This document shows positions 53,645 through 64,000 of a stretch of 64,000 nucleotides of DNA, in pieces. Source of the DNA: Acidocella aminolytica 101 = DSM 11237 (GTDB lineage: Bacteria; Pseudomonadota; Alphaproteobacteria; Acetobacterales; Acetobacteraceae). How positions within the stretch are numbered: position 1 is the first letter of the stretch; every line of letters begins with the position of its first letter. Below the pieces are notes generated by a model, which was not told where the DNA came from, made no database searches, and saw only the letters and a program-made list of their open reading frames with translations. The position numbers and the translations under genes are program-made. The stretch lies in the NCBI RefSeq assembly GCF_900129125.1, contig NZ_FQVJ01000001.1:124001-188000 (forward strand), given 5' to 3'.

Positions 53645-54166
53645 CTATTGCGCCGGTGCGGCGAGGGGCTTCATGGCGCCATTCGTGGGAGTCATGGGGG
53701 CATTACCGGGCGGTGGCGGCTGGATGGCCTGCATCGCGGCATCCGTCTGTTGCATGGCGGTTACGGTGTCATGTGACTGGAGAGCCTTGCGCGCTTGCTC
53801 GATCGCGCTCACCGCCGGTGAGTTGTCCACCGGGATGCTAGAGCCCTGGTCAACGGAGCGGGTCAGTAGCAAGGTTTCCGCGTGAGAGAGCGCGTCATTC
53901 GCCCGGCCGTAATCATGATGCGCTAGCGCGGCCTTGGCGATATGCAGATAAACCTGCGGCGGCTCATTCTCCGGCAAGGGGCCGCGCAGCCAGTTTTTTA
54001 CATTGGCGGGTGGTGCCATTGCGGAGGGCGCGGGTGGCGCCATGGTGGAAGGCGGGGTGGCCGGCGTACTGCTTGCGCCGGGCGGCTGCATGGGGGAGGT
54101 GGTTTGCGCACAGGCAGCGCCGGCACTCAGAAGCAGGGCGGCGGAAGCCATCCAGATGAAACGCAT
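53645..54166 (-). CDS. Exported Pro/Ala-rich protein of unknown function
   Basis: A 173-residue protein. A signal peptide is clear (MRFIWMASAALLLSAGAACA, cleavage after ACA). A Pro/Ala/Ser/Thr/Met-rich, probably unfolded segment follows to about residue 55. A helical part then has LPENEPPQVYLHIAKAALAH and YGRANDALSHAETLLLTRSV, which read like one or two TPR-type helices, and a Pro-rich tail. AAGGAGA lies before the ATG at 54166; an in-frame upstream extension lacks a signal. Function unknown; similar short repeat-bearing periplasmic proteins are common in Acetobacteraceae. A 9-base GC hairpin (ATGGGCGCC...GGCGCCCAT, 53618-53640 approximately) lies just beyond its end. Confidence 0.72.
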   Translation of the reverse strand: MRFIWMASAALLLSAGAACAQTTSPMQPPGASSTPATPPSTMAPPAPSAMAPPANVKNWLRGPLPENEPPQVYLHIAKAALAHHDYGRANDALSHAETLLLTRSVDQGSSIPVDNSPAVSAIEQARKALQSHDTVTAMQQTDAAMQAIQPPPPGNAPMTPTNGAMKPLAAPAQ

Positions 54167-54325
54167 GAGGCTTTCTCCTTGGCTGATGGTTGTCGTCCGG
54201 TTTGCCCCTTCAAGCTGGGGGGAGCTGCGCGGATGCCAAGGCGGCAAGGCTGGAGAGGATATTAAAGCCTCGTCATCGGGCGCCAGTTTGGCTAGAACAA
54301 GGCTTGCTTCACTAAGTTCAAATCA

Positions 54326-55045
54326 TTGGCCGGTATCAGCAAAGACGTGACCTTCCGCCTTGCCTTGGGTTTTTTATGCCTGTGCGCCATGCCGGCTCTG
54401 GCCGATATGGCAGATGGCGCCGCCTGTGTTTCAGCGGGCCGCACGGCGGAGCAGGTGGATGCGTTACCAACCAATCTATTGTTGTCAATCGGCATGGTGG
54501 AGAGCGGCCGGATCGAACCCCAGACTGGCCATGTGGTGCCCTGGCCCTGGACGGTGAATGTGGACGGCCATGGCAGCTACTTCGCCAGCCAGCAGGACGC
54601 GGAGGCATTTGTACGACTGGCGAGGGCCTCCGGTGCGCGGGATATTGATGTAGGCTGTTTCCAAATCAGCCTGGAGCATCACCCCGGTGCGTTTGCCTCG
54701 CTGGCCGATGCGTTCAATCCCTCCAGGAACGCCGCTTACGCTGCCAGCTATCTCACGCGGCTGAAGTTTCAATCTGGCTCCTGGAAGGCCGCCATCGCGG
54801 ATTATCACTCTGTCTTGCCGGATCTCGGGCTGCCTTATCAGCATCGGGTGCTGGCGGCTTGGAAGCGCCTTGGCGACATGCCGCCAGATTTGGACGCGGA
54901 TATCGCCTCGGCGGCTTTTTCAGGCCCCGACCCGGTGGCGGTGATCCAGTCTCCCGAGGCGAAAAAGGTGCATGTTTATTCAATGAACGCACCGGACAAC
55001 GCGACCTGGCGCCCAGGCTTGCCGCGTGTAATCGGTAATCCGTGA
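54326..55045 (+). CDS. Exported lytic-transglycosylase-like protein
   Basis: A protein of up to 239 residues with a signal peptide (VTFRLALGFLCLCAMPALAD). The core matches the SLT lysozyme-like fold: LPTNLLLSIGMVESGR with the catalytic Glu, a W-P-W-T-V-N block, DVGCFQISLEHHPGAFASLA and NAAYAASYLTRLKFQSGSWK, ending in a YHS motif (AIADYHSVLPDLGLPYQHRV). These enzymes cleave peptidoglycan and often help envelope machines cross the wall. The start is uncertain: TTG at 54326 or GTG at 54347, neither with a strong ribosome site; the first 7 residues are doubtful. It is divergent from the Pro/Ala-rich exported protein and precedes lysK. Confidence 0.72.
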   Translation: MAGISKDVTFRLALGFLCLCAMPALADMADGAACVSAGRTAEQVDALPTNLLLSIGMVESGRIEPQTGHVVPWPWTVNVDGHGSYFASQQDAEAFVRLARASGARDIDVGCFQISLEHHPGAFASLADAFNPSRNAAYAASYLTRLKFQSGSWKAAIADYHSVLPDLGLPYQHRVLAAWKRLGDMPPDLDADIASAAFSGPDPVAVIQSPEAKKVHVYSMNAPDNATWRPGLPRVIGNP

Positions 55046-55107
55046 TGCAGCACTGCTCGCTTGGGAGATTGAACTGAAACCGATCCGGCTCTAGAGCAAG
55101 CTTCACC

Positions 55108-56694
55108 ATGAGCGATAATACAAGCACCTCCCAGCCGAGCTGGCCCTTCCGTGAAGCCGAACGTATTGCCGAGCGGCTGAAACAGAAAGGTAAAACCGAG
55201 GCGCTGTTTGAGACGGGCTACGGCCCCTCAGGCCTGCCGCATATCGGAACGTTTGGCGAGGTGGCGCGTACCAGCTGGGTGCGCAAGGCGTTCACGGACC
55301 TCACGGGCCTGAAGTCTCGCCTGCTGGCCTTTTCCGACGACATGGACGGGCTGCGCAAGGTGCCGGACAATGTGCCGAACAAGGAGATGCTGCGCCAGCA
55401 TCTTGGCAAGCCGCTAACGCGTATCCCCGACCCGTTCGGCAAGTTCGACAGTTTCGGTGCCCACAACAATAACATGCTGCAGGACTTCCTGCGCGCCTTC
55501 GGGTTTGAGTTCGAGTTTGCCTCCGCCAGTGACTATTATGAGTCCGGGCGGTTTGATGATGCGCTGCTGCATGTGCTGCGGCACCATGAGGAGATTGTAG
55601 AGATCATCCTGCCCACGCTGGGCAAGGAGCGTCAGGCGACCTATTCGCCAATTCTTCCCATCCATCCGCGCACCGGCATCGTGATGCAGGTGCCCATCGA
55701 CAAGGTAGATGCCGACCATGGCACCGTGTTCTGGATGGACCCGGAGAGCGGGATCAAACTCGAGACCTCAGTGCTGGGCGGCAATGCCAAACTCCAATGG
55801 AAGGCGGATTGGGCGATGCGCTGGTACGCGCTGGATGTGGATTATGAGATGTCCGGCAAGGACCTCATCGATTCCGTGAAGCTCTCCTCCTCCATCTGCC
55901 GCGCCTTGGGCAAGGAGCCGCCGGTCACCCTGACCTACGAACTGTTTCTGGACGAAAAGGGGCAGAAAATCTCCAAGTCCAAGGGCAATGGTCTCTCCAT
56001 TGAGCAATGGCTGACCTACGCGCCAAAGGAATCTCTGGCGCAGTTCATGTACCATGCGCCGCAACGCGCCAAGCGGCTGTTTTTTGATGTGATCCCCCGT
56101 TCCACGGATGATTATATCAATAATGTCGCTTCACTTCCGACGGCGGCGGACAAGAAGGTGAACCCGGCTTGGCATATTCATGGTGGGGAGCTGCCGGAAC
56201 ATGCAGGATCGCCGATTAGCTTCACCATGCTGCTGAACCTCGCCTCGGTGAGCAATGCGGATAATGCCGAAATGCTATGGGGCTTCATCCGCGCTTATAT
56301 GCCCGAGGCCGATGCCGAGAACTATCCGTTCTTGGCCGAACTGGTGCATTATGCCGTGGCCTATAACCGCGACTTCGTAGCGCCGAAGCGCCATTACCGC
56401 GCCCCGACGGACGTGGAGCGCGCGGCGCTGGAGGATCTGGCGAACGGCCTGCGCGTGGGTGAGCAAGCGGCATATCCGGGCGAGACAGAGGCGGAACGGC
56501 TGCAAAACCTTGTCTATGCCATTGGTAAACGCCATCCCTTCAGTCCGCTGAAGGCGTGGTTCGATTGCCTCTATCAAGTGCTGCTTGGCACGCAGGAAGG
56601 GCCGCGCTTTGGCGGGTTTATCGCACTTTACGGTGTGAAGCGGACCATCGCTTTGATCGAGACCAGCCTGGCGCGCCAGGAGGCGGCGGCCTGA
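55108..56694 (+). CDS. lysK: Lysyl-tRNA synthetase, class I
   Basis: A 528-residue class I LysRS, the archaeal-type enzyme also found in many alphaproteobacteria. It has the HIGH signature as SGLPHIGTFGEVART (near residue 45) and the KMSKS loop as KISKSKGNG (near 290), with a C-terminal helical domain. It charges tRNA-Lys. The start has no canonical ribosome site (AAGCTTCACC before ATG). It is followed after 4 bases by a membrane protein related to the flippase half of lysyl-phosphatidylglycerol synthases. Confidence 0.95.
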   Translation: MSDNTSTSQPSWPFREAERIAERLKQKGKTEALFETGYGPSGLPHIGTFGEVARTSWVRKAFTDLTGLKSRLLAFSDDMDGLRKVPDNVPNKEMLRQHLGKPLTRIPDPFGKFDSFGAHNNNMLQDFLRAFGFEFEFASASDYYESGRFDDALLHVLRHHEEIVEIILPTLGKERQATYSPILPIHPRTGIVMQVPIDKVDADHGTVFWMDPESGIKLETSVLGGNAKLQWKADWAMRWYALDVDYEMSGKDLIDSVKLSSSICRALGKEPPVTLTYELFLDEKGQKISKSKGNGLSIEQWLTYAPKESLAQFMYHAPQRAKRLFFDVIPRSTDDYINNVASLPTAADKKVNPAWHIHGGELPEHAGSPISFTMLLNLASVSNADNAEMLWGFIRAYMPEADAENYPFLAELVHYAVAYNRDFVAPKRHYRAPTDVERAALEDLANGLRVGEQAAYPGETEAERLQNLVYAIGKRHPFSPLKAWFDCLYQVLLGTQEGPRFGGFIALYGVKRTIALIETSLARQEAAA

Positions 56695-56698
56695 TCCA

Positions 56699-57649
56699 TT
56701 GCGCCGCTACCTGAAGCTGCTGCCGCCCGTTTTCGGGCTTCTGCTTCTGACGGGAATAGCCCTCGGGCTGCATAGGGTCTTGGCTAAGGTTGGGTTGGCC
56801 GAGATTTTTGAAGCCTTCCTGGCCACACCGTTCTGGGACGTGGCGCGTGCCGTGGGGCTGCTGCTGGCCTCCATCTGCATCATGGTAACTTATGATTTGC
56901 CGGGTGTGTTCTTTGCCCGCCGGGCGGGGGACAGCCCCAGGCTGCCTTATACAAATATCGGCTTGGCGTCTTTTTGCGCTTATTCGCTCAGCCATGTTTT
57001 GGGGGCACCTGCGCTTACGGCCGCAGCAATCCGGTTGCGTTTTTATGCCCATTGGGCGGTGCCGCCGGGCGGTATTGCGAGGATCGTCGCGCTGTCCGGC
57101 AGCAGTTTCACGCTGGGGGTCTTAACTTTGCTGGGCGCGCTTTTGCTGCTGGACCCAGTCTCCGTTCCATTGCCCGGGGATTTGGCGCCTGCCTTACTGC
57201 GTGTTGTTGGGGCTGTGCTGCTGGCGGTGCCGGTAGCTTATATTACGGCCGCGCGGGGGAGGGAGGCTGTGGTCTTGTTCGGCAAACGCATCGCGCTGCC
57301 GGGCGGGCGGATCGCCCTGGCGCAGATCTGCCTCTCCTGCCTGGACATTACATGCGCCTGCGCCATTCTGCACGCTGTTCTGCCCGCCTCGTCAGGCCTG
57401 ACATATCCGCATACGCTCAGCCTTTACCTGGGGGCTTTCGCGGCGGGGTCGCTCTCTGGACTGCCAGGCGGGGTAGGGGTGTTTGATTCCGTGCTGCTGC
57501 TCGGGTTTTCAGGGTTTATGCCCGCTGCCTCGGCGCTGGGTGCGATCTTGCTGTTCCGCGTCATGTATTTTCTGGTGCCCGCCACCTTGGCGGGACTTTG
57601 CTATGCCGTGCATGAACTCTGGATTTATATTTCCAGGAATCGACGCTGA
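56699..57649 (+). CDS. MprF-like membrane domain (lysylphosphatidylglycerol synthase TM region), flippase half only
   Basis: A 316-residue protein with about eight hydrophobic helices. The YDLPGVFFARRAGDSPRLPY loop, SLSHVLGAPALTAAAIRLRF and AAGSLSGLPGGVGVFDSVLL are conserved in the membrane half of MprF/UPF0104 proteins, which flips aminoacylated lipids. The C-terminal GNAT-like synthase domain of full MprF (about 300 more residues) is absent. The start is a TTG at 56699, four bases after the lysK stop; no closer ATG precedes the first helix. The AGGAGG inside the lysK end may serve both. Cotranscription with lysK ties it to lysine charging, but a separate synthase would be needed. Confidence 0.78.
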   Translation: MRRYLKLLPPVFGLLLLTGIALGLHRVLAKVGLAEIFEAFLATPFWDVARAVGLLLASICIMVTYDLPGVFFARRAGDSPRLPYTNIGLASFCAYSLSHVLGAPALTAAAIRLRFYAHWAVPPGGIARIVALSGSSFTLGVLTLLGALLLLDPVSVPLPGDLAPALLRVVGAVLLAVPVAYITAARGREAVVLFGKRIALPGGRIALAQICLSCLDITCACAILHAVLPASSGLTYPHTLSLYLGAFAAGSLSGLPGGVGVFDSVLLLGFSGFMPAASALGAILLFRVMYFLVPATLAGLCYAVHELWIYISRNRR

Positions 57650-57660
57650 TAAAAACGTGC

Positions 57661-58239
57661 TCAGGCGGCGTGTTCTTCCCGCGCGGCTTCCCAGACTTCC
57701 TTTGCCGCGTCCAAATTCATCGCGCCTATGCCAATACCCGCGATCAGGTCCGGCCAGAGGCTATGCCAGAGAAGGGCTGTGACTGCCCCGGCCAGGATGA
57801 TGGCGACATTGGCCAGCACATCGTTACGGGCCGAGAGGAACGCGGCGCGGGTTATGCTGCCGCCGGTATGACGATGTTGGGCGAGGATCATTGCCGCGGT
57901 GAAATTCACCGCCATGGCGGCAAGGCCGGTGAGGGAGAGCCAGGTGGCGTCCGGCGCATCCGGGTGCCAGATTTTTAACAAGGCCTGCCAAAGGGTTGCG
58001 AGGCTGGGCACGAAGATCAGCCCGGCCATGACCATGCCCGCTTTGGCGCGCGCCTTGGGGGGCCAGCCAAGAGCCGCGAGCAGCAGGAAGTTCACGGCTG
58101 AATCTTCCAGAAAATCCACGCTGTCGGCAAAGAGGGAAACAGAGCCGATGGCCCGCGCCACCGCGAATTCAAAGAAAAAGAACCCGAAATTCAGGATAAG
58201 CACTACCAGCGCGGCGCGGCGCAAGGCGTGATGGTTCAT
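57661..58239 (-). CDS. Cation diffusion facilitator-type transporter, short form
   Basis: A 192-residue membrane protein with five or six hydrophobic segments. ALVVLILNFGFFFFEFAVAR leads to SVSLFADSVDFLEDSAVNF, where the paired Asp residues of TM2 sit in the CDF metal site (S-x-x-x-D/x-x-x-D). A later NDVLANVAIILAGAVTALLW matches the TM5 N-D-x-x-A-N motif. CDF proteins export Zn, Co, Cd or similar ions in exchange for protons. GGGAGGAGACC precedes the ATG. It lacks the roughly 80-100-residue cytoplasmic C-terminal domain of most CDF proteins, so dimer control may differ. It converges on the MprF-like gene (11 bases apart). Confidence 0.75.
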   Translation of the reverse strand: MNHHALRRAALVVLILNFGFFFFEFAVARAIGSVSLFADSVDFLEDSAVNFLLLAALGWPPKARAKAGMVMAGLIFVPSLATLWQALLKIWHPDAPDATWLSLTGLAAMAVNFTAAMILAQHRHTGGSITRAAFLSARNDVLANVAIILAGAVTALLWHSLWPDLIAGIGIGAMNLDAAKEVWEAAREEHAA

Positions 58240-58250
58240 GGTCTCCTCCC

Positions 58251-58281
58251 GAAAAGAAAACGGGGCCTTGCGGCCCCGTTT
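58251..58281 (-). terminator. Rho-independent terminator of rpsO
   Basis: On the minus strand AAACGGGGCC, a GCAA loop and GGCCCCGTTT form a 10-base stem (58258-58281), followed by TTTTCTTTT. It starts 5 bases after the rpsO stop. Confidence 0.92.
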
Positions 58282-58285
58282 CGGA

Positions 58286-58555
58286 TCAGCGGCGCAGGTT
58301 GAGGCGCGCGATCAGGTCTTGATAGCGCTTGACGCTCTTGCGCTTCAGATAGTCCAGCAGCGAGCGGCGCTGACCAACCAGCATCAGCAGGCCGCGGCGG
58401 GAATGGTAATCCTTCGCGTGGGTCTTCAGATGCTCGGTGAGGTTGGAGATGCGCTCGGAGAGCAGGGCGATCTGTACTTCCGGGGAGCCCGTGTCATTGG
58501 CCGCGGTGGCGTATTCCTTGATAAGCTCTGCGCGGCGCTCAGGTGTAATCGACAT
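58286..58555 (-). CDS. rpsO: 30S ribosomal protein S15
   Basis: An 89-residue ribosomal protein, exactly the usual length. It starts [20 protein letters not shown], then [20 protein letters not shown] and [20 protein letters not shown], ending LIARLNLRR. It binds the central domain of 16S rRNA. AAGGGATATCACG precedes the ATG at 58555. It follows truB by 23 bases, the conserved truB-rpsO order, and has a strong terminator. Confidence 0.97.
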   Translation of the reverse strand: MSITPERRAELIKEYATAANDTGSPEVQIALLSERISNLTEHLKTHAKDYHSRRGLLMLVGQRRSLLDYLKRKSVKRYQDLIARLNLRR

Positions 58556-58578
58556 CGTGATATCCCTTAAAAAAGACG

Positions 58579-59502
58579 TTAAAACAAGCGCTCGGGCTTC
58601 AGCCACCCATCAGAGAGTCGGGCCAGGGCCTTTACACGCCCCGCCGCCGTTACGCGCACCAGCCCTTCGTCGGGGTTGGCAGCTTCCGGAATGCGCCCCA
58701 TCAGGTCCACCAGGCTGATCGCCTGGCCCTGGGACAGGGCGAAAAACTCTGCTTGGTTCAGGGCCAGAGCCGGGATGTCGTCCAGCGCGGTCTCGAGCGG
58801 CAGCAAAGTTTCGGCAAGAGTGGCGGGGTTCTGCTCCGAATTGAGAAAAAAGTCTAGAGGAACTGCCATGTTCTCCTTGAATGGCCCCACGCGCAGGCGG
58901 CGCAGGACGGCGATATGCCCCACGCTGCCGCAGGCGCGGGCGAGGTCGCGCGCCAGGGAGCGCATATAGACCCCCTTGCCGGACTGCACCTCGAACACCG
59001 CATGGTCGGCGTCTGGGCGGGAGATCAGCTCGAATCGGTCCACCTGCGCCGGGCGAGGCGGCAGTTCGGGCGGGCGGCCGTCGCGGGCCATGTCGTAAGC
59101 GCGCTCACCATCCACCTTGATGGCGGAGAACACAGGCGGGGTTTGCATGATAGTGCCAATGAACTGGGGCAGGGCGGCGAGAATTTCCGCATCGCTGGGC
59201 CGCGCTTCAGAGATGGCGATAACCGCGCCCTCGGCATCGTCCGTATCCCGCGCCTCGCCAAATTTCAGGGTGAAGTGATAGATTTTTGTGCTGTCCATCA
59301 CATAAGGCACGGTTTTGGTGGCGGCGCCGAAGGCCAGCGGCAGAATGCCGGTGGCCAGCGGGTCCAGCGTGCCGCCATGCCCGGCTTTCTGGGCGTCCAG
59401 AGCACGCTTCACCTTGTTCAGCGCCTGCGTGCTGGTGATGCCTTGCGGTTTATCGAGAATGATCCAGCCGTCCAGTTTGCGGCCTTTTTTCTGCCGAGCC
59501 AT
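58579..59502 (-). CDS. truB: tRNA pseudouridine(55) synthase
   Basis: A 307-residue enzyme that makes pseudouridine 55 in the T-loop of tRNAs. It has [20 protein letters not shown], the catalytic block [20 protein letters not shown] with the nucleophilic Asp, [39 protein letters not shown] and [21 protein letters not shown] start at the ATG at 59502 (MARQKKGRK) because an upstream in-frame extension is not like the family; AGGATAAG precedes it. Cotranscribed with rpsO. Confidence 0.94.
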   Translation of the reverse strand: MARQKKGRKLDGWIILDKPQGITSTQALNKVKRALDAQKAGHGGTLDPLATGILPLAFGAATKTVPYVMDSTKIYHFTLKFGEARDTDDAEGAVIAISEARPSDAEILAALPQFIGTIMQTPPVFSAIKVDGERAYDMARDGRPPELPPRPAQVDRFELISRPDADHAVFEVQSGKGVYMRSLARDLARACGSVGHIAVLRRLRVGPFKENMAVPLDFFLNSEQNPATLAETLLPLETALDDIPALALNQAEFFALSQGQAISLVDLMGRIPEAANPDEGLVRVTAAGRVKALARLSDGWLKPERLF

Positions 59503-59657
59503 CTTATCCTGTGAAAATCCAAAATGAGCGGCGCTGATAGAGCGCCGCGCCATGCCCCGCAACCTCATTGCAATACAGGCACCCATGCCAGCCAGGACAT
59601 TAACGTGATGGCAATTCCACTCTGCTGAAATTTCCCGATTGAAAAGGAGATGCCGCC

Positions 59658-63427
<3,770 letters not shown>

Positions 63428-63449
63428 TGCCGTAAAGTTTTTGCACTTT

Positions 63450-63487
63450 AAAAAAGGCGTCTCTTTTCAAAAAGAGACGCCTTTTTT
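63450..63487. terminator. Bidirectional terminator between gyrB and phaB
   Basis: AAAAAAGGCGTCTCTTTT (63450-63467) pairs with AAAAGAGACGCCTTTTTT (63470-63487), a stem of up to 18 bases with a tiny loop. A/T runs flank it on both strands, and it lies between convergent gyrB and the SDR gene, serving both. Confidence 0.95.
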
Positions 63488-63521
63488 ATGTTTGAAGATC
63501 TGTGCGAAGTATTATGGCGCC

Positions 63522-64000
63522 TCAGTACATATGCTGACCGCCATTGATAGAGATTGTGGAACCGGTCACGAAATCCGCTTCGTCAGCCGTCAGGAAGAGT
63601 ACTCCGCGCGCGATATCTTCCGCTTTTCCCAGGCGGCCACGGGGAATTTTCGCAATGATCTTTTCCAGAACGTCAGGCGGAACGGCGCGCACCATGTCCG
63701 TATCCACATAGCCGGGCGCGATGGCGTTAACGGTAACACCGTAACGGGCACCTTCCTGTGCCAGGGCCTTAGTGAAACCATGAATACCGGACTTCGCGGC
63801 AGCATAATTCACCTGACCATATTGCCCGGCTTGGCCGTTAATAGAGCCGATATTCACGATACGCCCAAACTTCGCAGCTTTCATACCATCGAACGTGGCC
63901 TTGCAAAGATTGAAGCAGGAGCCGAGATTGGTGTCGATCACCGCATCCCACATTTCGCGGGTCATCTTGCTGAGCACGGCATCGCGCGTGATGCCTGCAT
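63522..64000 (-). CDS. phaB: Acetoacetyl-CoA/3-oxoacyl reductase (PhaB type), cut by the window edge
   Basis: The minus strand stays open from the stop at 63522 to the right edge, so the N-terminal Rossmann part is missing. The visible 159 codons begin AGITRDAVLSKMTREMWDAV. They include INGQAGQYGQVNYAAAKSG with the Y-x-x-x-K catalytic pair and the GQYGQ insertion typical of PhaB, then PRGRLGKAEDIARGVLFLT and GSTISINGGQHMY at the C-terminus. PhaB reduces acetoacetyl-CoA for polyhydroxybutyrate, though FabG-type activity cannot be excluded from this fragment. Convergent with gyrB, sharing its terminator. Confidence 0.88.
   Translation of the reverse strand, partial: AGITRDAVLSKMTREMWDAVIDTNLGSCFNLCKATFDGMKAAKFGRIVNIGSINGQAGQYGQVNYAAAKSGIHGFTKALAQEGARYGVTVNAIAPGYVDTDMVRAVPPDVLEKIIAKIPRGRLGKAEDIARGVLFLTADEADFVTGSTISINGGQHMY

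Overview
The window looks like chromosomal DNA from an acetic-acid-bacterium-type alphaproteobacterium (Acetobacteraceae, possibly near Acidocella/Acidiphilium). This is inferred from the moderately high GC content, a class I lysyl-tRNA synthetase, the glnD-mutS neighbourhood, a 41-residue zinc-free L36, a glcDEF glycolate oxidase and a Hint_2-type protein. There is no rRNA, CRISPR array, complete insertion sequence or prophage. One tRNA (Thr-UGU) is present.

Layout. 1-2400: the 5' end of a glycine-betaine transporter ATPase gene at the left edge, then about 1 kb of AT-rich decayed DNA with a truncated phosphodiesterase and a possible LysR remnant, then an intact LysR gene. 2506-12475: an iron-dependent alcohol dehydrogenase, then a compact run of a Tat-exported binding protein, LivHMGF and GlcDEF, which together look like uptake and oxidation of a 2-hydroxy acid such as glycolate. 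12602-18274: a small glycine-zipper lipoprotein and, upstream in the same transcript, a 1723-residue chimera with a secreted-type passenger, a self-processing Hint domain and a GT4 glycosyltransferase. 18423-21277: an RpiR regulator divergent from methylmalonate-semialdehyde dehydrogenase, with palindromic operators between them, and a Pmp3-like peptide. 21282-32219: cytochrome b561, an overlapping trehalose operon (otsB, GH15, otsA), a HerA-like ATPase, an amine oxidase with a divergent LysR gene, a PsiE-like protein, tRNA-Thr and a PuuB-like oxidase.

32266-42169: glnD, mutS, a membrane GGDEF/EAL protein and, divergent from it, a FeeM-type N-acyl amino acid synthase followed by an ICMT-type membrane methyltransferase, then rpmJ. 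42404-51525: a polysaccharide locus with two GT2 enzymes, rfbBACD for dTDP-L-rhamnose and a 1247-residue WbsX-GT4-GT2 protein. 51634-64000: housekeeping genes (typA, lysK, truB-rpsO, gyrB, phaB), two exported proteins, an MprF-like membrane domain directly behind lysK, a short CDF transporter and an orphan CpaE/TadZ-like ATPase.

The most unusual element is the passenger-Hint-glycosyltransferase chimera. The next most interesting are the FeeM-methyltransferase pair beside a c-di-GMP enzyme, the liv-glc operon, the lysK plus flippase-only MprF pair, and the trifunctional WbsX glycosyltransferase with five N-terminal W-Y-L repeats. All functions are read from sequence motifs and context; nothing has been checked by database search.
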